From positions 1 to 32,380 of the forward strand of contig JAGLON010000018.1 of the NCBI GenBank assembly GCA_023138975.1: a stretch of 32,380 nucleotides of DNA, given 5' to 3'. Position 1 is the stretch's first letter. Every line of letters begins with the position of its first letter. Under the pieces are notes generated by a model. The model worked only from the letters and a program-made list of their open reading frames with translations, was not told the DNA's origin and ran no database searches. Positions 14,638-22,583 of the stretch are shown here, in pieces. This DNA is from Candidatus Zixiibacteriota bacterium (GTDB taxonomy: Bacteria > Zixibacteria > MSB-5A5 > GN15 > JAAZOE01). The translations under genes and the position numbers were made by a program.

Positions 14638-16345
14638 GTTCAATACCAACTATTTGTATCCGGGAATCCTCGGGGTGAAACCATAACCAGAGGTGTACCG
14701 GTCTGGAGTTCTTTTCTTTGTCCCGAGTGGTGCGGATTGAGATTTTAAACAAATTTCTATCAGGTGAATCCTGATTAGCTTCTTGAAACGCCTTGATAAG
14801 CAGATTGCGCTCGACATGAGTAATGTTTATCTCGGGGGTTGCATTAGCCTCTCCCGAAACGATTTTCTTCCCCATATGTTGAAGGTCATAGCGGTAGCTC
14901 ACAGACTTGCTTTTATCAAAACCGTACTTTCTAAGTAAATCCGTAAATGAAATCGTCAACGCTTTTTCTCGAACAATAAGCTGAAACTCATCAAGCGGAT
15001 TGACCTTAGAAAACCAGTGTTTTCCAATTTTATCACGCCGTGCTTTAAGAGTTTGGAACAGGTACTCGCGCGCCTCAGGATTGGAATATCGACCGACCTC
15101 AATCAAAACCCGCAAATCCTCATCACTGAACCTCATTACTATTTTGGCGGCCCAATAGGCATCGCGATTGGTCATATTTTCAAAGGCCGGGATGGGATAG
15201 ATCGGATCCCACTTGGCCGGATGGAATATCTCTGATTCAAAGTAACCGATAGATGGATATTGATACGGTTTAGCCTCTTCCCATTGCCATTTTTTTAATC
15301 CCAGAGTGAAGAACGAAACTATCGCATCCCGCAAATCAAAGGAATTGGCGTAACCTGACCGAGGAGATTGCGAGCCGTGGCCGGCTGAGCCCATCGTTGA
15401 ACCAAAATCAAGTAAATGATGTTTTATGAAACGACTTCCATTTTCATCAGCGAAAATATCCATGCTGTTTTCGTCTTTAATGTCCCAATGGTTTACAAAT
15501 GAGCAAAAGACATATAAGGCCCGCAATTCTCGACGGTGTTCATGACGGCACCAATCATTCGGATCGTCTTTTCTAACTCCGGAGAAACTAAATGGCCCCT
15601 TGATATTCGGAAGAGCCAGCGAAGCCAGACAGCGGATCGTACCGTCCTCGTTATGGTAAGCTTTTTCCAGGATTTCAAATAGTTTTTCACGAGTAAACGG
15701 ATATTTTCTGCCATCTTCTTTATACGTAACGCCTTCTTTTATAACCAAATCATCCGGGTGAAAGGATGTGATTGTTTCCTGAGGTACATTATATCCACAG
15801 GCATACAATAAACGTCCGGTAATGGCTGCCGAGCCCGTAGCCATTTCAGGATTGTTCGGAGGATCGAATTTGAGTATGTAAGCATCACCTTTGGCATCTT
15901 TTATCCAGAATCCTGCGGTTACACCTCCCACTTTGGGCCGAAAGACAGTCCATTTGCCAGTCGTATCCGGCCCACTGGTAACAGCCATCCCCGCTTGTAG
16001 CGCTTCAGTGTCCATCCCGTGAAGTCCATGACGATTGGTAAACCACGATGAATTGGGCACTTCGTCGTAACTGTTTATATTCCAGGACTGTTTCGGGTTG
16101 CCGGAAATCTTGCCCAGTGAACGATTCAAGTCGAGTAATTGCTCAGCCTGACGAAAAGTAGTACGCTCAGTAAGCTGCCAAATCAACGACGGTGAGCGTT
16201 TGACCGGTTCGGTAATACTGACCGTGTCATTATCTTTCCAGTACGGTTGGTCTGGGGTGTAGGCGGTTCTTTTTCCGCAAGCCGAGACCATGAGCAGGAA
16301 CAGACCAAGACAAATCAGGTTTATTATTGGGAAAACCCTTTTCAT
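14627..16345 (-). CDS. Exported lipoprotein with protein-kinase-like catalytic motifs
   Basis: This 572-residue protein has a lipoprotein signal with lipobox LMVSAC (Cys about residue 23). The body carries a full set of kinase-like landmarks. Lys159 lies in YILKFDPP and is followed by an acidic helix (NPEMATGSAAITGRLL). The HWDIKDEN loop supplies Asp288 and Asn293, with the five-residue spacing of the protein kinase catalytic loop. HHLLDFGS supplies a DFG triplet (Asp313). The HEHRRELRALYVF and NMTNRDAYWAAKIVMRF segments look strongly conserved in style, and I recall similar unnamed proteins in Acidobacteria. Function is unknown; ATP-dependent activity outside the cytoplasm would be unusual. 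The ATG overlaps the upstream Omp85 stop (TAATG), showing tight coupling. Confidence 0.75.
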   Translation of the reverse strand: MKRVFPIINLICLGLFLLMVSACGKRTAYTPDQPYWKDNDTVSITEPVKRSPSLIWQLTERTTFRQAEQLLDLNRSLGKISGNPKQSWNINSYDEVPNSSWFTNRHGLHGMDTEALQAGMAVTSGPDTTGKWTVFRPKVGGVTAGFWIKDAKGDAYILKFDPPNNPEMATGSAAITGRLLYACGYNVPQETITSFHPDDLVIKEGVTYKEDGRKYPFTREKLFEILEKAYHNEDGTIRCLASLALPNIKGPFSFSGVRKDDPNDWCRHEHRRELRALYVFCSFVNHWDIKDENSMDIFADENGSRFIKHHLLDFGSTMGSAGHGSQSPRSGYANSFDLRDAIVSFFTLGLKKWQWEEAKPYQYPSIGYFESEIFHPAKWDPIYPIPAFENMTNRDAYWAAKIVMRFSDEDLRVLIEVGRYSNPEAREYLFQTLKARRDKIGKHWFSKVNPLDEFQLIVREKALTISFTDLLRKYGFDKSKSVSYRYDLQHMGKKIVSGEANATPEINITHVERNLLIKAFQEANQDSPDRNLFKISIRTTRDKEKNSRPVHLWLWFHPEDSRIQIVGIEHVD

Positions 16346-17640
16346 TACCAATTGGCTCCCATCTCAAAGTATAATCTTGGTTCATAACCACCAAATGCAA
16401 TCTGAGTTTTAAGAACAATAGCATGCTCTGTCCAGATTCTCATACCTAAACCATAACTCTCACTCCAGTGCTCTAAAGTCAAATCATCCCCAATATCATC
16501 AAAGACTCGTCCTTCATCGAGAAAAAGAAAAGCATCAATTGCCTTCCAAAGCGGATAACGATATTCAATCGATACCATAGCCATATCTTTGTCCACAAAT
16601 CGATGACCGCGATAACCTCGCAGGTCATCTCGCCCGCCAAGTTTACTAAGATGGTAAAACGGAATAATATCTTCTTTAGTGTTATCAACCGACTGAGCAA
16701 TAAAACGAACCGCCAGGATACGTTTTCTGAACAGATTTATAAAATAGGAGCCGTCGAATTTAGTAACGAAAAAGCTCAAATTATTCGATCGACCAACGCC
16801 TTTATTATATGAAGTGATTAACGAATATCGTCCGCCCCGGGATGGCTGGCCTGCTGTATCGCGCCAGTCCTTTTCAATCCCTATCCCCAGAGTGACCACT
16901 CGGGAAGAACTAAAATAGGTATCGGGAAGACTAAACTTTGCAGCGATGCTATCAATCCGTCCTTCAGAATCATCTTGTTGACCATCGAAGATATTAATTG
17001 CGGTAAAACCTGTCATAAATCGTAGTGTCACATAAGAATTTACCGGAAACGCAAAATCTCCAACAATCCGAGTTCGTTCCAACGTATAGTTGCAAGCATG
17101 ATTCTCTTGAGAATTATTACCGGGGCCGTAATAGCTTTCGCGAGGTCGGTTTTTGTACTCACCCACTAAGGTTAAGCGGCCGGACCGTATTAGCATATTA
17201 GTTCCCGTGTACTTCAATCGATAGCTCTGGTAGTTTTTTGTAGAGTAATACCAATCAAGTTTCAGTTTATCCTCGGGGACAAATAAATGATACAGCCCGA
17301 ATCCGGTTCCGGTACTGATGCCTTTGTTTGAGCCGTATCCTGCGTTAATATAAAACAAGCTATAGGGATTGCCGAAGTTCAAAAATCTTTTAACGGGAGA
17401 TTCAAAGACGCCGTGAATTATGCCGTTGGTAACCCCCTTAACAATATAAACTGGAGTCTTTATGATAAAACTGGGGATATCCAACAGCACTTCACCTAAA
17501 CTGTGTCTTGGCGCTTCAGGATTTCGAACAGCGACAGAATCACTCTCTGGTGATTCTGATCCGGTTTCTTTAGCTGTAGCCGTGCTGATAAGCATGCCTG
17601 TTAATACAATAAAAACCCCAACCGTAATCAGCCATTTCAT
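16345..17640 (-). CDS. BamA/TamA-family (Omp85) outer-membrane barrel without POTRA domains
   Basis: This 431-residue protein has a signal peptide (1-23), a short linker, and from about residue 75 a 16-strand-like Omp85 barrel. The SYYGPGN motif and the loop-6 signature LGGRDDLRGYRGHRF (RGY type) identify the family. The C-terminus ends LYFEMGANW with a terminal aromatic residue for Bam-dependent insertion. There is no room for the periplasmic POTRA repeats of BamA or TamA, so it resembles the barrel-only surface antigens rather than the core assembly factor. GGAGG lies eight bases before the ATG. It leads the operon whose next gene is an exported kinase-like lipoprotein, suggesting they form an outer-membrane complex. 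Confidence 0.85.
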   Translation of the reverse strand: MKWLITVGVFIVLTGMLISTATAKETGSESPESDSVAVRNPEAPRHSLGEVLLDIPSFIIKTPVYIVKGVTNGIIHGVFESPVKRFLNFGNPYSLFYINAGYGSNKGISTGTGFGLYHLFVPEDKLKLDWYYSTKNYQSYRLKYTGTNMLIRSGRLTLVGEYKNRPRESYYGPGNNSQENHACNYTLERTRIVGDFAFPVNSYVTLRFMTGFTAINIFDGQQDDSEGRIDSIAAKFSLPDTYFSSSRVVTLGIGIEKDWRDTAGQPSRGGRYSLITSYNKGVGRSNNLSFFVTKFDGSYFINLFRKRILAVRFIAQSVDNTKEDIIPFYHLSKLGGRDDLRGYRGHRFVDKDMAMVSIEYRYPLWKAIDAFLFLDEGRVFDDIGDDLTLEHWSESYGLGMRIWTEHAIVLKTQIAFGGYEPRLYFEMGANW

Positions 17641-17741
17641 TCACCCGCCTCCAGAATTGTCACTCAAAGATTGATTTCATAATAATACGATACTTGTAAA
17701 ACGCCTGGTTGCTTATTCCCAATGTTTGTCAAATAAGGTTA

Positions 17742-17770
17742 TTGCGTTTAACTCCTGAAATTTCTACAAT
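17742..17770 (+). promoter_or_regulatory. Weak candidate promoter for the MscS-type gene
   Basis: TTGCGT (17742-17747), a 17-base spacer and TACAAT (17765-17770) lie 64 bases before the channel start in the divergent spacer 17641-17833. The -35 match is poor. Confidence 0.25.
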
Positions 17771-17833
17771 GTAATATGTATTTCAGTCTACTGGAAAATA
17801 GAAAAACAATTTTGTGCAAGGCAATATAAAACT

Positions 17834-19102
17834 ATGCTGAATAATATTCAAAATTGGTTAACAGGATACGGTATTAGTACTTTTCCGGCAGAAATTGCAG
17901 GGTGGGTAATTCTATCTCTTGGTGTACTCTTACTATCTTTTTTTTCCAACCTGATCGCCAAAAAGCTAATCCTGAAGGTGATAGCCTTTGTAGTCAAAAA
18001 GAGTAAAGCCAAATGGGATGATATCCTGCTTGAGCATAAAGTCTTTTCCCGCCTGTCACATATTGCACCAGCGTTAGTGATATACTTTTGTTCTGAAATG
18101 TTTAATGAGATAGGAATCTACCTACAACGGTTTTCATTTGTCTATATGGCTTTTGCCGGATTGTCTGCGTTCAATGCCTTCCTAAATGCGATAGTAGCCA
18201 TTTACCGCAATTTTGAGATGTCCAAACAGCGCCCGATAAAAAGCTATGTACAGGTCATTAAGATTATTGTGTTCATATTTATAGCAATTATAGCACTGGC
18301 TACGTTAATGGGGCAGCAGCCCTGGGCACTATTGACCGGCTTTGGTGCTATGACAGCCGTTTTTATGTTAGTATTCAAAGATTCTATTTTGGGGCTTGTC
18401 GCCGGCATCCAATTATCAACCAATAATATGGTACAAATCGGAGATTGGATTGAGGTCCCGCAATATGGCGCTGACGGTGATGTTATAGATATCACACTGC
18501 ATACCGTAATAATCCAAAACTGGGACAAAACTATTTCTTCAATTCCGGCCTATTCCTTAATTTCCGGTTCATTTAAAAACTGGCGGGGCATGTCAGATTC
18601 GGGCGGTCGCCGCATTAAGCGCTCTATAAATATAGATATGAGCTCGATTAAATTCTGCGATGAGGAAATGCTGTCTCGCTTTACAAAGATTCAGCATATC
18701 TCTGAATATATTGCTTCCAAGCAAAACGAGCTGAATGAATTTAATAATGCTCTTGAAGCCGATTTGTCAAACCTTGTCAATGGTCGCCGCATGACCAACA
18801 TCGGTACCCTGCGAGCCTATATAATAGCCTATCTGAAAAACCACCCTAAGATTCATCAGAAAATGACCTTTTTGGTGCGGCAATTGGCGCCGTGTGACAA
18901 TGGGCTTCCACTCGAAATTTACGTGTTCAGCAATGATCAGGATTGGGTTAACTATGAAGCTATTCAGGCTGACGTGTTTGATCACCTGATTGCTACGATT
19001 CCGTTGTTTGATTTGCGAGTATTTCAAAACCCCACCGGATATGATTTCACGAATATATCCGGGAGACAGGACATTGAAAACACCTCGAAAAGCAAGACTT
19101 AG
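17834..19102 (+). CDS. ybdG: MscS-family mechanosensitive channel, YbdG-like
   Basis: This 422-residue protein matches the small-conductance MscS branch represented by E. coli YbdG (similar length). Helices lie at about 22-50, 75-95, 100-125 and 140-163, followed by the pore helix TGFGAMTAVFMLVFKDSILGLVAGIQLSTNN (about 165-198). The MscS beta domain follows, with IGDWIEVPQYGADGDVIDI and the conserved late motif SGGRRIKRSINIDMSSI. It releases solutes on hypo-osmotic shock from the inner membrane. The ribosome binding site is weak (AAGG about 12 bases upstream). The ECF sigma gene begins 38 bases downstream, so partial co-transcription is possible. Confidence 0.9.
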   Translation: MLNNIQNWLTGYGISTFPAEIAGWVILSLGVLLLSFFSNLIAKKLILKVIAFVVKKSKAKWDDILLEHKVFSRLSHIAPALVIYFCSEMFNEIGIYLQRFSFVYMAFAGLSAFNAFLNAIVAIYRNFEMSKQRPIKSYVQVIKIIVFIFIAIIALATLMGQQPWALLTGFGAMTAVFMLVFKDSILGLVAGIQLSTNNMVQIGDWIEVPQYGADGDVIDITLHTVIIQNWDKTISSIPAYSLISGSFKNWRGMSDSGGRRIKRSINIDMSSIKFCDEEMLSRFTKIQHISEYIASKQNELNEFNNALEADLSNLVNGRRMTNIGTLRAYIIAYLKNHPKIHQKMTFLVRQLAPCDNGLPLEIYVFSNDQDWVNYEAIQADVFDHLIATIPLFDLRVFQNPTGYDFTNISGRQDIENTSKSKT

Positions 19103-19140
19103 TTCAGAACTATTAATGTCAGAGAATAATACTTTGCGTT

Positions 19141-19728
19141 ATGCCTCTTCCAAATGTATCTTTATCTACTTACATGGAAAAAAGTGTGGCCAAATTGCAT
19201 ATTGAATCATTGTTTCAAAGCGCCCTAAAGCGTGAAAAATCGGCGGAAGATGAGCTATTCAAGGCTCTAACTGCAAGATTTCAAGTAATTGCGCAAAAAA
19301 GAGTGTGGGACGGCCAAGATGCGCAGGAAATTGCTCAGGATGCTTTGATGACAGTATTTTCTAAATACAGGGAGGCGACCCCACCGATGGGATATACGCC
19401 TTGGGCGTATAAAGTCTTGTCAAATAAGATTTTGCATTATTACAGAACCACTGCTCGCCGGGGTGAGAAAATGCTTGTCACCGACAAGATTGAATTGTTC
19501 TCAGCCTCCTGGACTCCTGATCCGGTATTGGAACCTCAACTCAAAGAATGCATTAAGAAAATCATCAAGGCAAACCCAAGATATGCCCGGATTTTAATTA
19601 ATCATTTTCACGGGTTCAAACCGAATGAAATTTGCAACAAGATGACTATAACTACAGCCAATTTTTATTCAATTCTGTCACGAGCCAGATCCCTTCTCAA
19701 GCTCTGTCTCGATAAGGGAGATATTTAG
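19141..19728 (+). CDS. ECF RNA polymerase sigma factor (module 1)
   Basis: The 195-residue protein has a sigma-2 region (about 30-100; DAQEIAQDALMTVFSKY and the promoter-melting WAYKVLSNKILHYYR) and a sigma-4 helix-turn-helix (about 135-190; GFKPNEICNKMTITTANFYSILSRAR). It is a clear paralogue of the sigma factor at 30951-31508, sharing KSAE(D/E), ARF.VIA, WAYK.L.NKI and NFY.IL motifs. No Shine-Dalgarno is seen. The paralogue aligns from about residue 16 of this frame, so the ATG at 19174 (residue 12) is a possible start. It is followed after two bases by its presumed anti-sigma fusion gene. Confidence 0.88.
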   Translation: MPLPNVSLSTYMEKSVAKLHIESLFQSALKREKSAEDELFKALTARFQVIAQKRVWDGQDAQEIAQDALMTVFSKYREATPPMGYTPWAYKVLSNKILHYYRTTARRGEKMLVTDKIELFSASWTPDPVLEPQLKECIKKIIKANPRYARILINHFHGFKPNEICNKMTITTANFYSILSRARSLLKLCLDKGDI

Positions 19729-19730
19729 CG

Positions 19731-22013
19731 GTGAATCATTGCACTGATAAAAGATTCAAAGAAATGCGCCACGGCTATGAACTGGGTTTACTCAATGAAA
19801 AAGACCGGCAGGAGTTTGAGCTTCATATGTTTGACTGCGAAGCTTGTTTTGAAGCTATCGCGGAAACGCATAATGCTTCCCGGCATATTCTCCAAAGTCC
19901 AGAAATCAGGAGTATTATAAATGACGCCGAACAGGCGGAAGAAGCAAAAGTAAAAGAAAAACCCAAGCCGGCCAGAATCTGGTCCACCCTTATTCCCGTT
20001 GCGGCTATTGTATTATTAGTACTTATTCTGAAACCGTGGAAAATAGAGATTCATCCCGACGATACCGCAATCGCTTCTGAAAACCGACTTGTTATTGCTT
20101 GTTTTGCCAACCTTGCCGAAGTTGATACCGCCAATAGAATGGGTGAAGCTGTCTCTAATTTATTGATAACTGACCTGGCCGAATCTCACTATTTACAGGT
20201 TGTTTCTAGTCAGCGAGTGTATGATTTGCTTAGGTCTATGGGGCTTCCCGAAGAATGCCAGATTGATCCCGAAATTAGTACTGAAATTGCCCAAAGAGCG
20301 AATGCCAAATGGCTGTTAACCGGAAGCATCATTCAAGATGAGCCGGAAATGGTAATTGTTTCTCAATTGATCGATGTATCTACCGGAAATACAGTTGCTA
20401 CTCAGAGGGTTTCGAGCGATTCTATTGAGAGTATTTTCTCCTTGGTGGATAAGCTCACAATTGAAGTCAAACAGGATTTAATCCTTCCTCAGGCGGCTCT
20501 TGATGAACCGGATAGAATGGTTGCGGAAGTAACAACTAATTCTCCCGAAGCCTACGCCTATTTTCTCGATGGTGTCAGTAACAATAACAAATTATACAAA
20601 GCTGATGCCGCTGATGCGTTTCGTGCCGCTTTGGAATTGGATTCAACAATCGCTATGGCCTATTATTATCTGTCCGAACTGGATAAAAGCTCCGAAAATA
20701 TCGATAAGGCTGTCCAGTACATTGATAATGCTTCTCAAAAAGGTCAGCATTATATCCGCAGTCGAGCGGCTGGCTATAAGGGTGAGCATGAAGAGGCAAT
20801 TGCGGAACTAGAGGCTCTAATAAAAAGATTCCCCGATGAAAAACAGGGGTATATGCTTATTGGCAACTATTATTTCAAGCAGAGAAAAACTGAACGCGCT
20901 ATTGAATACTATAAGAAAACGATCGAAATCGATCCGCTGTCCAAATTGACATATAACCAAATGGCATACAGTTATAACCAAATTGGAGATTTCCAGCGTT
21001 CGCTGTGGGCCATAAATAAATATATTGAAATAGCTCCCAACGAAGCAAATCCATATGATTCCCGGGGAGAGATATACGCCAAGATGGGGATGCTTGATGA
21101 GTCAATAGACTCATATCGCACCGCTCTTCAGATAAAGCCGACCTTTTATGACTCATGGCAGAAGCTAGGCATTATGTATCTCTTCAAAGGCGAATACAAT
21201 AAGGCCGACAGCTGTTTATCAGTTGCTAAGAACCTTGGTTCCGAATCTAAAATCCAGAGTTGGTCAAACCTGCTCATTTTAGCTTGCTACAGCCGTCCTT
21301 ACAAGTTGAATCAGGCGATGAAGATGATTGATGATATCATTGCCAATCAAAAGGCCGACAAATCGGCCAAATCTTGGACGCATTACTATTCTCTTTATAA
21401 AGCTGTTATTTTACGAGAACAGGGAGATATTAATGCGGCCTTCGAATTACTAAATGCTGAAGTGAACGATACTACTAATAAGGGAACCATCTTTTTGAAT
21501 GGTTATCGCATCCAGTTTGCGCTTGAATCAGGCAGAAGGCAAATTGCTGAAGAGGTCCTGCAAAAACTTGAATCGGATAAGATTATTCAAAAGAAAGGGA
21601 AATCGTTTCTTGGGTATGCCAAAGGCTGTCTGGCATTTTATGATAAAAACTATGATGAAGCAATCCAGCAGTTTTCTCAAACTATGAAAATCACGGCTGA
21701 TGAAAATAGACAGGACTATTTTGCTTCCGGGATAATGCTGGGACAGACATATATACTAGCGGACGAATATGATAAGGCAATACAAATCTATAATGAGATA
21801 CTAAGGGTTTATGATGCCGACCGCGCCCTCTGGTCTATTTGGGATGTTCAGGCGCACTATTATCTTGGGCTTGCCTACCAAAACAGCAATCTTGACGAAA
21901 TGGCTATTGCTCAGTATGAATACTTCCTTGAAGTCTGGGAAAATGCTCCGGACGACCATGAACTTATTACTGACGCACGCATCCGCTTGAGCCAACTCCG
22001 GAAAAACCCCTAA
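19731..22013 (+). CDS. Zinc-finger anti-sigma / TolB-like / TPR fusion membrane protein
   Basis: This 760-residue protein starts at GTG, two bases after the sigma stop, with AAGGGAG upstream. Residues 1-42 form an anti-sigma zinc finger: Cys4, then HMFDCEACF giving H-x3-C-x2-C. One membrane helix (about 84-100) separates it from an exported part. Residues 118-250 match the TolB/FlgO-like N-terminal fold seen in TPR regulators (RLVIACFANL...NRMGEAVSNLLITDL...VVSSQRV...AKWLLTGSI). From about 270 there are roughly ten TPRs, for example KLTYNQMAYSYNQIGDFQRS and ERAIEYYKKTIEIDP. The design suggests the periplasmic solenoid senses a partner and controls release of the ECF sigma. Confidence 0.85.
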   Translation: MNHCTDKRFKEMRHGYELGLLNEKDRQEFELHMFDCEACFEAIAETHNASRHILQSPEIRSIINDAEQAEEAKVKEKPKPARIWSTLIPVAAIVLLVLILKPWKIEIHPDDTAIASENRLVIACFANLAEVDTANRMGEAVSNLLITDLAESHYLQVVSSQRVYDLLRSMGLPEECQIDPEISTEIAQRANAKWLLTGSIIQDEPEMVIVSQLIDVSTGNTVATQRVSSDSIESIFSLVDKLTIEVKQDLILPQAALDEPDRMVAEVTTNSPEAYAYFLDGVSNNNKLYKADAADAFRAALELDSTIAMAYYYLSELDKSSENIDKAVQYIDNASQKGQHYIRSRAAGYKGEHEEAIAELEALIKRFPDEKQGYMLIGNYYFKQRKTERAIEYYKKTIEIDPLSKLTYNQMAYSYNQIGDFQRSLWAINKYIEIAPNEANPYDSRGEIYAKMGMLDESIDSYRTALQIKPTFYDSWQKLGIMYLFKGEYNKADSCLSVAKNLGSESKIQSWSNLLILACYSRPYKLNQAMKMIDDIIANQKADKSAKSWTHYYSLYKAVILREQGDINAAFELLNAEVNDTTNKGTIFLNGYRIQFALESGRRQIAEEVLQKLESDKIIQKKGKSFLGYAKGCLAFYDKNYDEAIQQFSQTMKITADENRQDYFASGIMLGQTYILADEYDKAIQIYNEILRVYDADRALWSIWDVQAHYYLGLAYQNSNLDEMAIAQYEYFLEVWENAPDDHELITDARIRLSQLRKNP

Positions 22014-22080
22014 TCAATAGGGATTAATATAAGTTTAGCCGGATTGGAATCTTTGGTTATACATAACAGACATTAAGCGA

Positions 22081-22110
22081 CCCGGCAAGGAGAGCACGAT
22101 CCTTACCGGG
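22081..22110 (-). terminator. Hairpin between convergent TPR gene and orphan ORF
   Basis: CCCGGTAAGGA and TCCTTGCCGGG (minus-strand reading) form an uninterrupted 11-bp stem with one U-G pair and an 8-base loop. On the plus strand the same position is a C-A mismatch, so it is better as a leftward terminator. No U-run follows on either strand. Confidence 0.45.
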
Positions 22111-22170
22111 CCTATGTGCTCAACCAATGATTCATTGATCGAGACTTGTTATCCCCCTCAATTCTTGATA

Positions 22171-22386
22171 CTATTTCAGAAGAACCATTTTCCTCGTATC
22201 ACTATATTCACCATCTGTAATCCGGTAGAAATAAATACCGCTGGCTACTGACTGGCCAAAACTATCTTTGCTATCCCAGGTAACCGGATGCTGACCATCT
22301 TCTTGGTATTCAGACATCAGCACGTTCACTCTCTGTCCGGCGATGTTGAAAACATCGATAGAAACTTCTGTTGCATCCGACAACAT
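22171..22386 (-). CDS. Orphan FlgD-like / secretion-tail domain ORF (71 aa), possibly a gene relic
   Basis: The 71-residue product is a near-complete FlgD-type Ig-like fold as found at the C-termini of large secreted proteins (sorting tails). Features are VSIDVFNIAGQRV, then HPVTWDSKDSFGQSVASGIYFYRI and the terminal RKMVLLK. Such domains normally follow hundreds of residues, but here an in-frame TAA lies about seven codons before the ATG, there is no Shine-Dalgarno, and no signal peptide. It is therefore either a relic of a deleted gene or a genuine small protein. Favouring the second, a strong sigma-54 promoter match ends about 18 bases before the ATG, and the gene directly upstream is a sigma-54 activator. 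Confidence 0.5.
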   Translation of the reverse strand: MLSDATEVSIDVFNIAGQRVNVLMSEYQEDGQHPVTWDSKDSFGQSVASGIYFYRITDGEYSDTRKMVLLK

Positions 22387-22414
22387 AGAACCATAAGTTG
22401 TCAGTTATTCTTAT

Positions 22415-22430
22415 AGCAAGAATGGTACCA
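22415..22430 (-). promoter_or_regulatory. Sigma-54 (-24/-12) promoter
   Basis: The minus strand reads TGGTACCATTCTTGCT against the consensus TGGCACG-N4-TTGCW. GG and GC have the exact 10-base separation and 10 of the 12 specified positions match. Transcription would start near 22404 and run leftward into the orphan FlgD-like ORF. The NtrC-type activator gene lies about 150 bases upstream, leaving room for activator binding in 22440-22583. Confidence 0.65.
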
Positions 22431-22583
22431 ATGTGTACAGCTGACAAGATTATCGCATAAGCTATTGCAGGACTTCGGGATTAATTGGGTGGCTTAGCAG
22501 ATGAGGATCGCTTGCGTGAATTTATCACACAGTTCTTTTAATTTCGGGGGTTACAATCACACACAAAAGGAAAAGTAGAGATT

